A stretch of 64,000 bases of DNA from Artemia franciscana (Eukaryota; Arthropoda; Branchiopoda; Anostraca; Artemiidae). A program made the position numbers and the translations under genes. The notes under the pieces were generated by a model. The model had not been told where the DNA came from. It did no database searches and was given only the letters and a program-made list of their open reading frames with translations. The stretch is taken from assembly GCF_032884065.1 (NCBI RefSeq), contig NC_088868.1:37750867-37814866 (forward strand), in the 5' to 3' direction. Shown here one piece after another: positions 25,940-35,383 of the stretch. Numbering within the stretch: position 1 is the first letter of the stretch; the number at the start of each line of letters is the position of its first letter.

Positions 25940-26150
25940 GTGCGGTAAATGAGTAATTTTTTTCTTCTTCTTTTCCTTTCTTTTTTCTCTTCCTTTTCTT
26001 TTCTTTTTTATTTTCTTCTCCTTTTTCGTATTGTTTTTATTTGTATGTGTATTGGGGTTGTAAGCCCAAACAAGCTTTGCTTCGGGCTATTGGCTTGTTT
26101 TGTTTTGTAATTTATATTAATAAACCCACCTTTCTCTCTCTCATACAACC
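25940..26150 (+). mobile_element. LINE 3' end (UTR and TC-rich tail)
   Basis: A pyrimidine-rich stretch leads into gtaagcccaaacaagctttg, then ttaataaacccacctttctc and a TC repeat. The AATAAA-type signal and simple-repeat tail resemble those at 18784 (minus strand) and 29648, suggesting a 5'-truncated non-LTR element. Confidence 0.45.
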
Positions 26151-26370
26151 AGAGTATTAAACCAACTAACAAGCTCGGTTAGCTCACACTCCCAATCTCA
26201 GGGTTACGTTGTTACGTTGGGGTGGCTATGGTTTTTTTTTTTTTACTCTGTTTTATGTCACAGCCGAGTTGTTGAAATTCTGCATATAAAACATCCTTTT
26301 TTCTGTTTTTTCCTCCTCAGGTCACTGGGCACTAAAAATCATAGAGTAGGATAATTGCTCATTTTAAATT

Positions 26371-26702
26371 GCTACTTCGGAAGGCAATTTGGAGATTTGT
26401 CAACTACCAGTTTCAAAAGGTGCCACTATAGATGCCTTACATTCGGAAAATAGAACAGCCTTATTTTACGCAACGAATCAAATGCATGTGAAAGAATATC
26501 TATTAGAAAAAGGGGCCAAACCAAATGCAAAATCATAAGTGCGTAAGCAACAGCCTTATTTTACGCAGCGGCAATGAATCAAATACATGTGATTGAATAT
26601 ATATTAGAGAAAGGGTTCAACCCAAATGCAAAGGATAATAAGGGCGTAACAGCCTTACAGTTTATTGCTTGGAAAGGCAAGATAGAAAACATCAATACCG
26701 AA
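26371..26702 (+). pseudogene. Ankyrin-repeat pseudogene
   Basis: The + strand translation carries recognisable ankyrin repeats. 26371-26538 reads ATSEGNLEICQLPVSKGATI and then NRTALFYATNQMHVKEYLLE, KGAKPNAKS and a stop. After a frame break, 26576-26702 reads NQIHVIEYILEKGFNPNAKD then NKGVTALQFIAWKGKIENI. The TALxxA, LLEKGAxPNAK and GxTALxxxAxxGK signatures are typical. The stop codon, frameshift and a small internal duplication show it is broken. Its source gene is unknown. It lies in TIMM21 intron 2 in the opposite orientation and follows a possible acceptor (tttcctcctcag). Confidence 0.75.
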
Positions 26703-26754
26703 TTTCCTTTTCTTATAACCATTAGTTGGTTCTTTATTATAAATTAAATAAAAA

Positions 26755-28040
26755 AAAAAATTGACTGCAAGTAAGGAGCGACATTAAAACTTAAAACGAA
26801 CAGAAATTACTTCTTATATGAAAGAGGTTGTCCCCTCCTTAACGCCTAGCTCTTTACGCTAAAGTTTGACTTTGTCACAACTAAGACAATAAAAAAAAAC
26901 TTTAGCACAGAGGGGACAATCTCTTTTAAATACGGAGTAATTTTTATTCGTTTTAATTTCTAATATCGCTCCTTACTTGCAGTTAAAAAAAACTTCTTTT
27001 TTTATCTAGTTTATGAACGTTTTGAATTAATACATGTTTTGATTTTGGCTCACCGCATATGAATAATTAAAACGAGACTTGCATATTATATATTTTTTTT
27101 TGCTAAATGGCTTTCTTAGTTTTGATCGGATGATTTTGATTAAAAGACAGGTGTGAGGGAGGAGGCCTAGCTGCCCTCCAATTTTTGGTTACTTACAAAT
27201 ACGACTAGATTTTTTTTTGTACGAACGTTTTGTTAGCAATAAACATACGTACCTTACGAACTAACTTACGAAACAAACTTCTATATTTGTGCATTTTTAT
27301 TACGAATATGAGGGGGTTTGCCCCCTCTACAATACCTCGCTCTTTACTCTAAGTTTGAATTTTATCCCAAATCTTTAAGAATGACCCCGAATCACAACGG
27401 CCGTAGAATAAATAGTTGAAATTACAAAAAACACCTTAGCGTAAAGAGCAAGGTATTGTGGAGGAGACGAACCCTCTTATTTATAGACGTAATATTTTCT
27501 GTTCGTTTTAAGTTTTAATGCTGCTCATTACTTCCAGGTGAATTTTTTTTTATTTATTTTCTCATTGTTTTTTTTAAAGAATGCTTGAAAATCCTGCGCC
27601 CCCTTCATGGAAATTCTATTCCCTCATGATAAATTCCTCCATGGACAGATACTCCCACGTTACCAAATCCCCCGACCCACTCCCACCCTAACGCGAAAAA
27701 GTTCCCCTGAAAACGTCTCAACACTTCATAATAACCATTACTATATGTAAACAATGGTCAAATCTTGTAACTTGCAGCCCCTCCTCCGGGGACTGTGGGA
27801 GATTAAGCCGTCCCCAAGGACATAGTTATTAAGTTTTCGACTAAGTTGAACAGAATGGCTATCCCAATATTTTGATCCGGTGACTTTGGGAAAAAATGTG
27901 CGTGGGAGGAGGCCTAGGTGCCCACCAATTTTTTTGGTAACTTAAAAAGGGCACTAGAACTTCTGATTTCCGTTAGTATGAGCCTCTCGCAACAATCCAG
28001 GACCACTGGGTCAATACGATCACCCCTGAAAAAAAACATA
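26755..28040 (-). mobile_element. Composite foldback element, reverse and truncated copy
   Basis: This is an inverted copy of most of 49740-51485. In order it has a hairpin (arms about 26761-26872 and 26897-26995), a spacer with ggaggaggcctagctgccct, a second hairpin-like block (27300-27545) and the reverse of the 880-bp module (27545-28035, e.g. ggactgtgggagattaagcc and gggaggaggcctaggtgccc). No coding region was recognised. It fills part of TIMM21 intron 2. Confidence 0.85.
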
Positions 28041-28204
28041 ATGGGGAAGGGGCAAAGTTGGAGCCGATTTTCCCAAGTCAAGTGAAAATTATGAGGTCAA
28101 TATTGTACAAATCAAAAGACCGCCGGAGAGTGAATAAATCAAACGGCAAAATCAGATGTTGTGTCGACAGAGATAGTAAATTCAAAGAAACTTTGACTAA
28201 AAGT

Positions 28205-28370
28205 GACCTTGCTCGGGAGTCAAGGACGTATCCAGGATTTTTGTTCGGAGGGGATAGAGGGTTACAGAAAAACTTTAGAAAACACCAAAATTTATTTATA
28301 CGCATTCGGTAACGTTTTTATGAGTCAGACAAAAATTTTTGGGAGAGGGAGAGTGGGGAGGGGGGGGTGG
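28205..28370 (+). repeat. Dispersed 'acgtatccagg' repeat fragment
   Basis: The stretch (ggacgtatccaggatttttg ... gtaacgtttttatgagtcag) resembles segments at about 55225-55385 (same start, arm inverted within) and 62180-62310 (ttacgtttttacaagtcaga). It appears to be a small non-autonomous repeat family with G-rich ends. Confidence 0.55.
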
Positions 28371-29034
28371 AATCCTGTAGCCCTCAGCGGCTGGGATCGA
28401 ACACCGGGCAAATGTGCCCAAAGTTCTATAAAGAAGGTACTTTTTTATATTACTACAACAAGGTTACCAAACTGATGGGTACCATAAAATTGTTTCAGCT
28501 GTACATCTGCATTCTGTACATTTTGTCAGTGACCTGCCCATAGGTAGTCTTTTTTTGCTATTTTTCTTCAATATTTGGCAGTCAGGTACGGTAGATTTCC
28601 AAAAACCATGCAAGTACATAATAGTGATTAAGTACAAGCATGCTACACGGCTAATATACCAAATACCTACACTGCAATCCTAAATTCTGACCTGCCTTAG
28701 CCCATTAATAAAAAGATATTTAGGCCATCTAATGATTTCTTAAAGAAAAGACAAATCGATTAGCGATCATTAAAGCCAAACGTAGATCACTGAAAAGGGT
28801 TTATTCATAAAATGAATTGGAATGTTCAGAATAAAGCGGGAGTGGGAAGAACCGTATAGGCACCGGCCGGTCCATGGACCGTAAACTATTGGGGTTCAGT
28901 AGCTCAAGTGCCCACACTTCCCTCAACCCATCAACAGAATTAAGAATTTTAATAGGGAGTGTTGCTTATTAATTGACAGGAAGCCAGCTTTATTTCCAGG
29001 GGCTTGGTTACAGACGAGGATGGAGGATTCCTGA

Positions 29035-29160
29035 CTAGTAGTAGTAGTAGTAGTAGTAAAATTTTTTATTAGAAATAAACGTTTCTTAATCAACAGCACA
29101 ACATAAGCGAAGCTTGCGAGGCTGTGCTAAATTCAAGAAAAATAAAGAGAGAATATGGAG
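29035..29160 (-). mobile_element. LINE 3' end with (TAC)n tail
   Basis: Read on the minus strand, a short UTR (cacagcctcgcaagcttcgc) leads to tttctaataaaaaattt and then seven or so TAC/ACT triplets. A poly(A)-like signal followed by a triplet microsatellite is the usual ending of CR1/L2-like LINEs. The coding part is missing. Confidence 0.5.
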
Positions 29161-29628
29161 AATGAGACCATATACCGAAATCAACAAAAAAAACTAAAAC
29201 AAACAAAACAAAACAAACAAATTATATGAAGATATTTTTGAGGAGTCAAGCGATGAAACGACTAATTGTTAGTTCATATACACTCGCTAGTTCAAATTAC
29301 ATTTATACATATTTGTAAATTTACATTTATACATTTATACATATTTTTATACATTATTTATCTATTATTTTATATAAAAGTAGACACAATTTTGTAACAG
29401 GATTGCTCGAGCACTGACAGAGAAATCAGTTCATCTTTTTCTTCGGCTCAACTTCTACTATCAAATCTTTTATTATTTTGAATTTATCTTCAACTATTTT
29501 TTTATATTGCAGCAACCATATTCAAATAAAAAAAGAAAACATAATCCAATTATGATCAAAATGTCGTATTTCCTAGAACAACATAGTACGCAACAGCTGA
29601 AACAAGCTCAACTTCTGGACATTTGCTG

Positions 29629-29685
29629 TTTTTATTTGTTTGTTTATATTAATGAACCCATCTTTCTCTCTCAAAACAAGCAATG
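29629..29685 (+). mobile_element. LINE 3'-tail fragment
   Basis: tttatattaatgaacccatc followed by tttctctctc matches the tail at 26109-26150 (tttatattaataaacccacc), so this is a short remnant of the same family. Confidence 0.4.
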
Positions 29686-30064
29686 GAAGAGGGTGCTTCA
29701 AAGATTACATTCTTATACGCTAGTAACTGAAATATTGTCCTTGGAGTATTTTTTGGGGGGAGGGAGGTGGAATACTAAGATTATTATTAAGTAAAAAGAC
29801 TATCTCTTCCATCAGTTAATATATATTATATTATTATAATGGCAGAATTGATAGCCTTCACCTACTAGAATGCAATGCCATGCCCCCTCCACCTTATTTC
29901 CCCCTCTATATTTTCCAATAATACCATTCGAGGATGTTTTCATTGAAAACACCAAAAAATGACAAATTTGCGCCCCCCCCAGTATATTGAAAAATAACAT
30001 TTTGCCCCCTCCTCTAAATTTTGTGAATTAACACCACTTCTAGAATGTATACATAGACACTTAC

Positions 30065-30299
30065 TTAACATGTCTTCTTCTTCCTCTTGATGTAGTCTCA
30101 CCATGTGCTTTAATTGGTTCACCAAGCATATCTTGTACACGATAGTCCTGAATCACTTCTTTAAATGCTTTATCGTATATAACATTTGGGCTTTCGCTTG
30201 AAAACAGCTCACTGAAGACGAAGTAAATCATATACCCTGTGACTGCGATTCCACCCAGAATTATGAAGAGGTATGAACCAGTTTTGCCTGATTCCTTGA
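30065..30299 (-). CDS. TIMM21: TIM21, exon 2 (membrane anchor)
   Basis: This is the longest TIM21 exon, between the acceptor acttttgttccag and the donor gtaagt, entered in phase 1 and left in phase 2. It encodes VKESGKTGSYLFIILGGIAV, which leads through the single transmembrane helix (about YLFIILGGIAVTGYMIYFVF) into SELFSSESPNVIYDKAF and then VQDMLGEPIKAHGETTSRGR and RRHVK. The order ELFSS.SP..IY..A, GEP/S.K..GE..RRGRR.HV is the signature of TIM21. The protein sits in the inner mitochondrial membrane with its C-terminal domain in the intermembrane space, where it links the TOM and TIM23 translocases. The acceptor lies only about 25 bp from a LINE fragment on the other strand. Confidence 0.96.
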
Positions 30300-30321
30300 C
30301 TGGAACAAAAGTGTGTGTCGT

Positions 30322-30430
30322 CAATTGGAGTAAAAATACAATTCTTAATGAGAAGGGGGTCAACTATCTAGGAGTTTTAATTGATGAATGTCTTAGTTTT
30401 AGAGAACATATAGATTATATTAGTCAATAA
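30322..30430 (+). mobile_element. LINE reverse-transcriptase fragment (5' half of an interrupted copy)
   Basis: The translation VNYLGVLIDECLSFREHIDY is the (K/N)YLGV.(I/L)DE.L.(F/W)..HI motif near the C-terminus of LINE reverse transcriptases. It breaks at ISQ, and the expected continuation (LARNVDILRKLKYIFPRDIL) reappears at about 31667, after another LINE copy. It therefore looks like one old element split by a younger one. Confidence 0.7.
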
Positions 30431-31666
30431 CCTTATTAATGCGGTTAAAAATTTAAAACCTACCATTTGCTGTCGTCTTTGTCAACCAGTATCCGTCACT
30501 AGCTGTAACAAGAGTTTGTCCTTACTAGATGCACTTATTGCTTTTGCTGATGACAGTACTCTTGGCACAGCTGGTAGAACTGAGTCTGATCTTCGTTCAA
30601 GGATGATAGCCCTTTTTGAAAGAGTTATCCAGTGGTTTAATATAAATTATCTTGCCTAAATGTCGAAAAGTCATGTTTTCTCATTTTCTCCAGAGTCTCA
30701 AAGGCTTGCCCTGATTTAAATGAAATAAATACATCAAGAAGTTCTCTAGGTAGACCTAAGGATCGTTACGTTGGATTCCTAGGCATCTTGCTTGACGAAA
30801 ATCTTTCGTTCAAGCATCATATTGACCTGATTAAAATGAAAGTCTCCAGGAGTCTCGAAATCCTTAGAAAGCTCAAATATATATTTCCAGGGTCGATTCT
30901 TAGAATCTTGTTCTGCAGCCTAGTTCAGTCTTATGTTTCATATTGTTCTGTTATTTGGATGTCAACTTTCCCCTCGTCTCTGAAGGCACTTTCAAAACTT
31001 TATGATAAAGCAAGGACTCTTATTCAGGAAACTAACCAATTTTCACTTAAACCCTTGCTTGATCTGAAATCTCTCTATTTTCTTTCTTGTTCTTCTTTCA
31101 TTTTTTTACAGTTGCACGGCCATCTTCCTGCTGTCCTATGTAATAATATATCTTTTGTTTCTGATCAATCGACTTATCATCTCCGCACTTCCAACAATTT
31201 ACTGGTTCTTCTAACACCGTCAGTGAGGTCTGACTTCAACCCTCTGACAGCTTGCAACAGGATCTGGAACACGCTCCCAGAGTTCGTACGAAGCTGCCAC
31301 TCGTTTGGTATGTTCAAAAATAATGTTAGAGATTTTCTAGCTAGTAAATAATTTTTTTTGTCTCTATTTTATATTCCGGTTTCCCTTGGAGTTGATGTCT
31401 CTGGATTGAGTATTGAGTTGGATATTTAATTGAGTTGGTGAAATCATGTGCAACCCCCTTCCTAGCTTGTCTTTTTTTGGAGATTATTAAGGTGGGCGAC
31501 TCAATTTTGTTTTTTGGCTTTTGTTTATATTTTTTGTTGGTATTTTTTTCTCCCCTGCTCTTTCCCGGCCATGGAGCCTTATGGGGGGGGGGGGATTGTC
31601 TTGAAGCAATTTTTGTTTATGGATTTTATTGTTAAATAAAGAACTCAGAACTCAGAACTTAACTAG
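30431..31666 (+). mobile_element. 5'-truncated LINE (reverse transcriptase C-terminus and 3' UTR)
   Basis: The first part has stops and frameshifts but keeps LLDALIAFADDSTLGTAG, containing the FADD active-site motif of reverse transcriptase. From 30788 to 31351 a 187-codon frame is intact and gives LGILLDENLSFKHHIDLIK, LRKLKYIFPGSILRILF and LTACNRIWNTLPEFVRSCHS, the conserved end of CR1/Jockey-type ORF2 proteins. A 3' UTR follows, then gttaaataaagaactcagaa and the heptamer-like tail gaactcagaactca. The endonuclease and most of the polymerase are missing. It lies in TIMM21 intron 1, antisense to the gene. Confidence 0.85.
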
Positions 31667-31800
31667 CTAGGAATGTTGACATTTTAAGAAAGTTGAAGTA
31701 CATTTTCCCAAGAGATATTTTAAGAACACTGTATTATACATTAATTCATCCTTATCTGCTAAATAGTTTCACGATGAGCTAGTAGCCTTACATGGTAGCT
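31667..31800 (+). mobile_element. LINE reverse-transcriptase fragment (3' half of an interrupted copy)
   Basis: The translation LARNVDILRKLKYIFPRDIL and RTLYYTLIHPYLL continues the RT C-terminal region broken off at 30430. It is homologous to LEILRKLKYIFPGSIL in the neighbouring copy but clearly diverged from it. Confidence 0.7.
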
Positions 31801-33313
31801 TGGTGGCAGATATTTAAAAGGTGGTATTTGATTTTTTAATTAAACAGATTTGTACTCCAGTCCCCAGTAGCGTCAGATGGAGGAAGTAGGGGGTCTTAAA
31901 CCCTGGATCTTTGCCCCTCACTCCTAGACTTTGAAAAATACTTTTTGGTGGACGTTTAGTAAAATACGCCTTTTCTTTGGTATTGTTACTCTTGTAACAA
32001 AACTGGCTTTTTGCCAAACTCTGCTAGTCATAATCTTATATTGGTTATTTAAATTTACACAAATTCATTATTTTAGGTAAAAAGCCATTACTATTGTAAC
32101 TAGCATTTCTGATGTCCTGGCAATGGCAGACAGCACGTTGACCAAGGCATCACTGTTTGCCTTAGACTAAAGCCACTGGAGGTGGAATATGCCAATCTCT
32201 ATGCCAAGCGCTACCCCAAAGGTGATTTAAGTGGAAAAGCAAGTCTGGTTTCACAAACACAGGCCTATATTTTTATAAAACCAATCTATGTTGGCCTACA
32301 ATAAAAAAATAAATACATAAAACATATAAATGCGTACTTCAAAGCCAGTAAAATTTATAAAGGCAAAAAAACGCGTATAACTGGAAAAAAAAACTACTAT
32401 TCACGGCTCTAAATCTTTCAAACAAAAGCAATATTGTCTCTAAGCATCTAGGAGGGGTTGACTTAAGGACTTCTAGAGCAACCACTCAATGCAGGCTTAG
32501 AATAGACTGCTTTTCTAGTCTTAATTCTCTATTAAAACTGTTTTTTATAGACTAAACTTTGAAGCACTCATTAGAATTGTAAAAAAAAACTATATCAAAT
32601 AGTCAATAGCCCCTCAGTCCTTGAAACAAGTCAATAGCCTTTTAGTCTTTTAAACCCAAACCCAAGCAAGTAATATTTTCAGATAAAGACTAGTAGCGTC
32701 TAAACATCGGATAGTTTTGGTAATTAGGGAAATGAGGGGTTAGAGAAATGTGGGGTTTTGAACTAAATATAAATAAAAACAATAAAAAACAAAATGCAAA
32801 AATAAAAACAAGGTTCTTCTAACATTCGTAGTTCGTAACTATAGCAACCAAATGTTCCTTTCACCAGATTTCGGACAGACCAGATTGATTCGAGTGTATG
32901 TGTTAAATTTTATTGTTTTATTTATTATTTGATATCTCTTGATTATCTGTTGATATTGCTTGCCTCTAACCCCAGAGTCGAGTCCTATTCTTGTTTGTAT
33001 GCTTAGAACCAATAAATATAATGCAGTGATAACTTAGTTTTCCTCTCACAGGACTCAGTAGGATATCGGCTCACTAAAACTATTCTAGTCGGCCTTGATA
33101 GTTTCTGAGGAGGGGATCTCATGGCTAAGTTGAGTACCACGGGATATTCGCAGGATCTCATGGCTAAATTTGGTACGACGGGGTCGCTTATAAAAGACTG
33201 GGGCACAGGACGCATTATTACGGCTGATAATAGCGAGTTAAACTCACAACAGAACTGTTCAGTTTATCCAACATTGATGTTTTATTAAATGATACCAATT
33301 ACTTTCATATTAC
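31801..33313. other. TIMM21 intron 1, right part
   Basis: No confident feature. A 44-codon frame near 32190-32310 (PLEVEYANLYAKRYPKGDLS) is followed by a possible donor, and a plausible acceptor (tgtttgccttag) precedes it, but no homologue was recognised. A short tandem pair (atctcatggctaanttnngt) lies at 33115-33175. Confidence 0.35.
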
Positions 33314-33527
33314 CTTTCTCTCCAAAAGACATCCCAACTTCCTTTTTTTCATGACTCTTCTGGATTGCTTTACTTTCTTCTTTTGATCTATTACTGTACA
33401 TCCGAACATCTTTATCATCCATAAAGACAGCCAATCGCTTCAATTGCAATAAATTATTATTTTCCTTCAAATTTGAAAAATGCCTTACTGCTCGAACTAT
33501 ACTCCTGGTATTCAAAGAAGCCATCAT
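33314..33527 (-). CDS. TIMM21: TIM21, exon 1 (mitochondrial presequence)
   Basis: The coding part of exon 1 starts at the first of two adjacent ATGs (33527) and runs to the donor gtaata in phase 1. It reads MMASLNTRSIVRAVRHFSNL and continues KENNNLLQLKRLAVFMDD. It is rich in Arg, Ser and Leu with almost no acidic residues in the first 20, as expected for a cleavable mitochondrial targeting sequence. The rest (VRMYSNRSKEESKAIQKSHE, KKEVGMSFGEK) is the poorly conserved matrix-side linker. All four exons join without a stop into 218 residues, close to the usual TIM21 length. A splice-acceptor-like sequence (cactttttttag) lies about 45 bp upstream, so a 5' UTR exon further right is possible. Confidence 0.88.
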
Positions 33528-35383
33528 TAATTTAGAGAAATAATTTTATATTCTTCCAAAATTGAAGTCAGCCACCTAAAAAAAGTGGAATGTAAAAAAG
33601 TAGAAATGGAGCACCCTCCAGCCAACAAAACAAGACAGTAGATTAGAAGCAGGCCAGGCTAAACCACTATGAGGCTAATTTAATTTTGTAGCAAGCTCAC
33701 AAAGGAAACTAGGCTGAGGCCTTTATCTTTAAAAAACGGGCCTAAACTGAGGCTTTTTTTATCGTGTGTTCAAGTCTACATTTGTTCTGTGTTTCCTTAC
33801 TTACGGCTGAAAGTTGTTATATTGAACGAAGTTATTTGCTTGAAAGTATAAAATTGGTAAACGATTTATTTTAAAAAAAAATCAAACTGCATTTAAGAAT
33901 ATCAAGCTTTGGTATCCCCAGACTGCAACCTATACTGCGGCAACTGGGAGATACAGCGCTGATATGCAAGGTTGTAATTCACTCCTGGCTCATACAGGCA
34001 TTATCTTTAGGAGAAAGTATTTTTCCTCACAAGACCTTCGAAGTCGATTCGTTTTTCAGAGAGAGTATTAAAAGAATAATAATAAATATAACATGAAAAG
34101 ATATTTCATACGGTATAGCCTGGGTTTATTGCTTTTCCATATATTCAAATAAATCTCCATGTAATCCTTTTGCAATACGCCCTGGGCTTGCGCCAGTTTC
34201 TTTTTAATAAGTAAATACAAAATAATTTAGGAGTTGATATGTGTTGTTAATCCAATGCTGGATAAAAGCAGAGGTTTTAAATAAAGAGCAATAATTACTT
34301 TATGAAGGATTTAATGCAATAGTCAGTGGTGTCAGTACACAAATAGGTAAGGGGGGATTTATTTTTCAAAATATAAGGGGGGATTTGATTCATTGCTTAT
34401 TTATTTTTTTAATGGCAATACACAAACTTATGTCGAGAAAATCTTTGAAAAGAAATTTTTGAAATCTAAGGAGGGGGCATAAAACTGGAGAGGCAATTGC
34501 CACCCCAAAAAAACAGAAAAATCTACCCCCCGCCCCCTTTTCCCCCATTGGCACCCATTTGTATGTATAGAAATTGTTTCCAAGGTTTCTTCACAGTTTG
34601 TATGTACAAAACTTCGTTTATATTAATTAAACATACGTTCCAATAAATAACTAATTCTAAGAAATGAGTCATATTAAACTTAACACCAGCAGAAATAAAT
34701 TCCATAATATTTCAAACTCAAAATGACCAAAAAATACTATTAAAGAATAAATGAAACCCAAAACGAACAGGAACTAAATCAACAATCGTAGCAAACAAAC
34801 ATACAACAGGTACTAATATAAACACATCTTAAACCGAGTAGAACAAGGTGAATAAGGTGAATAATAATAAGGTGAAAGGTGACCATTAAAGGTAAATAAG
34901 CAAATCAAGCTTGAAACGAACAAATTCACTACAAACAAGTTTGACTTTGTGTAACTGTAAAATTCTACAGCCTAATACGTCATTTGCGTTTATTAAAAAC
35001 CATAAGCATCTTGAACCGTCCACGGAAAGAACAAATAGAATTAACTGAATGTTTGATATATAATGATACTAACTGCTGAAAACTTACCAGTTCAAGATTT
35101 TACTTCACTATAACATTTATTTTGTGTTCAATGTTATAAGCACAATAGTAAATATATGTAATGAATTCATTTTTAGTAAAGCGCTTAATAGTAATATCTG
35201 GTCGTTTTGAGATTGAGTTACTATAAGAATTTATTTCTACTGGTCTTAAGTTTAATATGGCTCTTTTTCAGTTCGTTTCTATTGCCAATATTTCATGTTT
35301 CTCAACATTCCCCATTTCAACATCATTTTTTTTCATCATCAAAAGAGTAAGTGGTATTTTTTCAATATTAAAGTTTCGAAGTT
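33528..35383. other. Intergenic region upstream of TIMM21
   Basis: No repeat family or gene was recognised. A + strand open stretch at about 33895-34070 (KLWYPQTATYTAATGRYSAD and onward) is slightly richer in GC than its surroundings but has no known motif. The TIMM21 promoter should lie here; no clear core element was seen. Confidence 0.4.

Noticed and set aside
28058-28475. Open frames of 84 and 90 codons on the + strand
   Set aside because: They lie in a dispersed G-rich repeat with no recognised domain.
30061-30363. A 100-codon minus-strand protein starting MTPFSLRIV
   Set aside because: The true exon begins after ttgttccag at 30300, where TIM21 homology and phase with exon 1 begin; the upstream residues are intron sequence.
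33895-34070. A + strand open stretch (KLWYPQTATYTAATGRYSAD...)
   Set aside because: It looks slightly protein-like, but no homologue, start or clear splice site could be assigned, so it was not called a gene.
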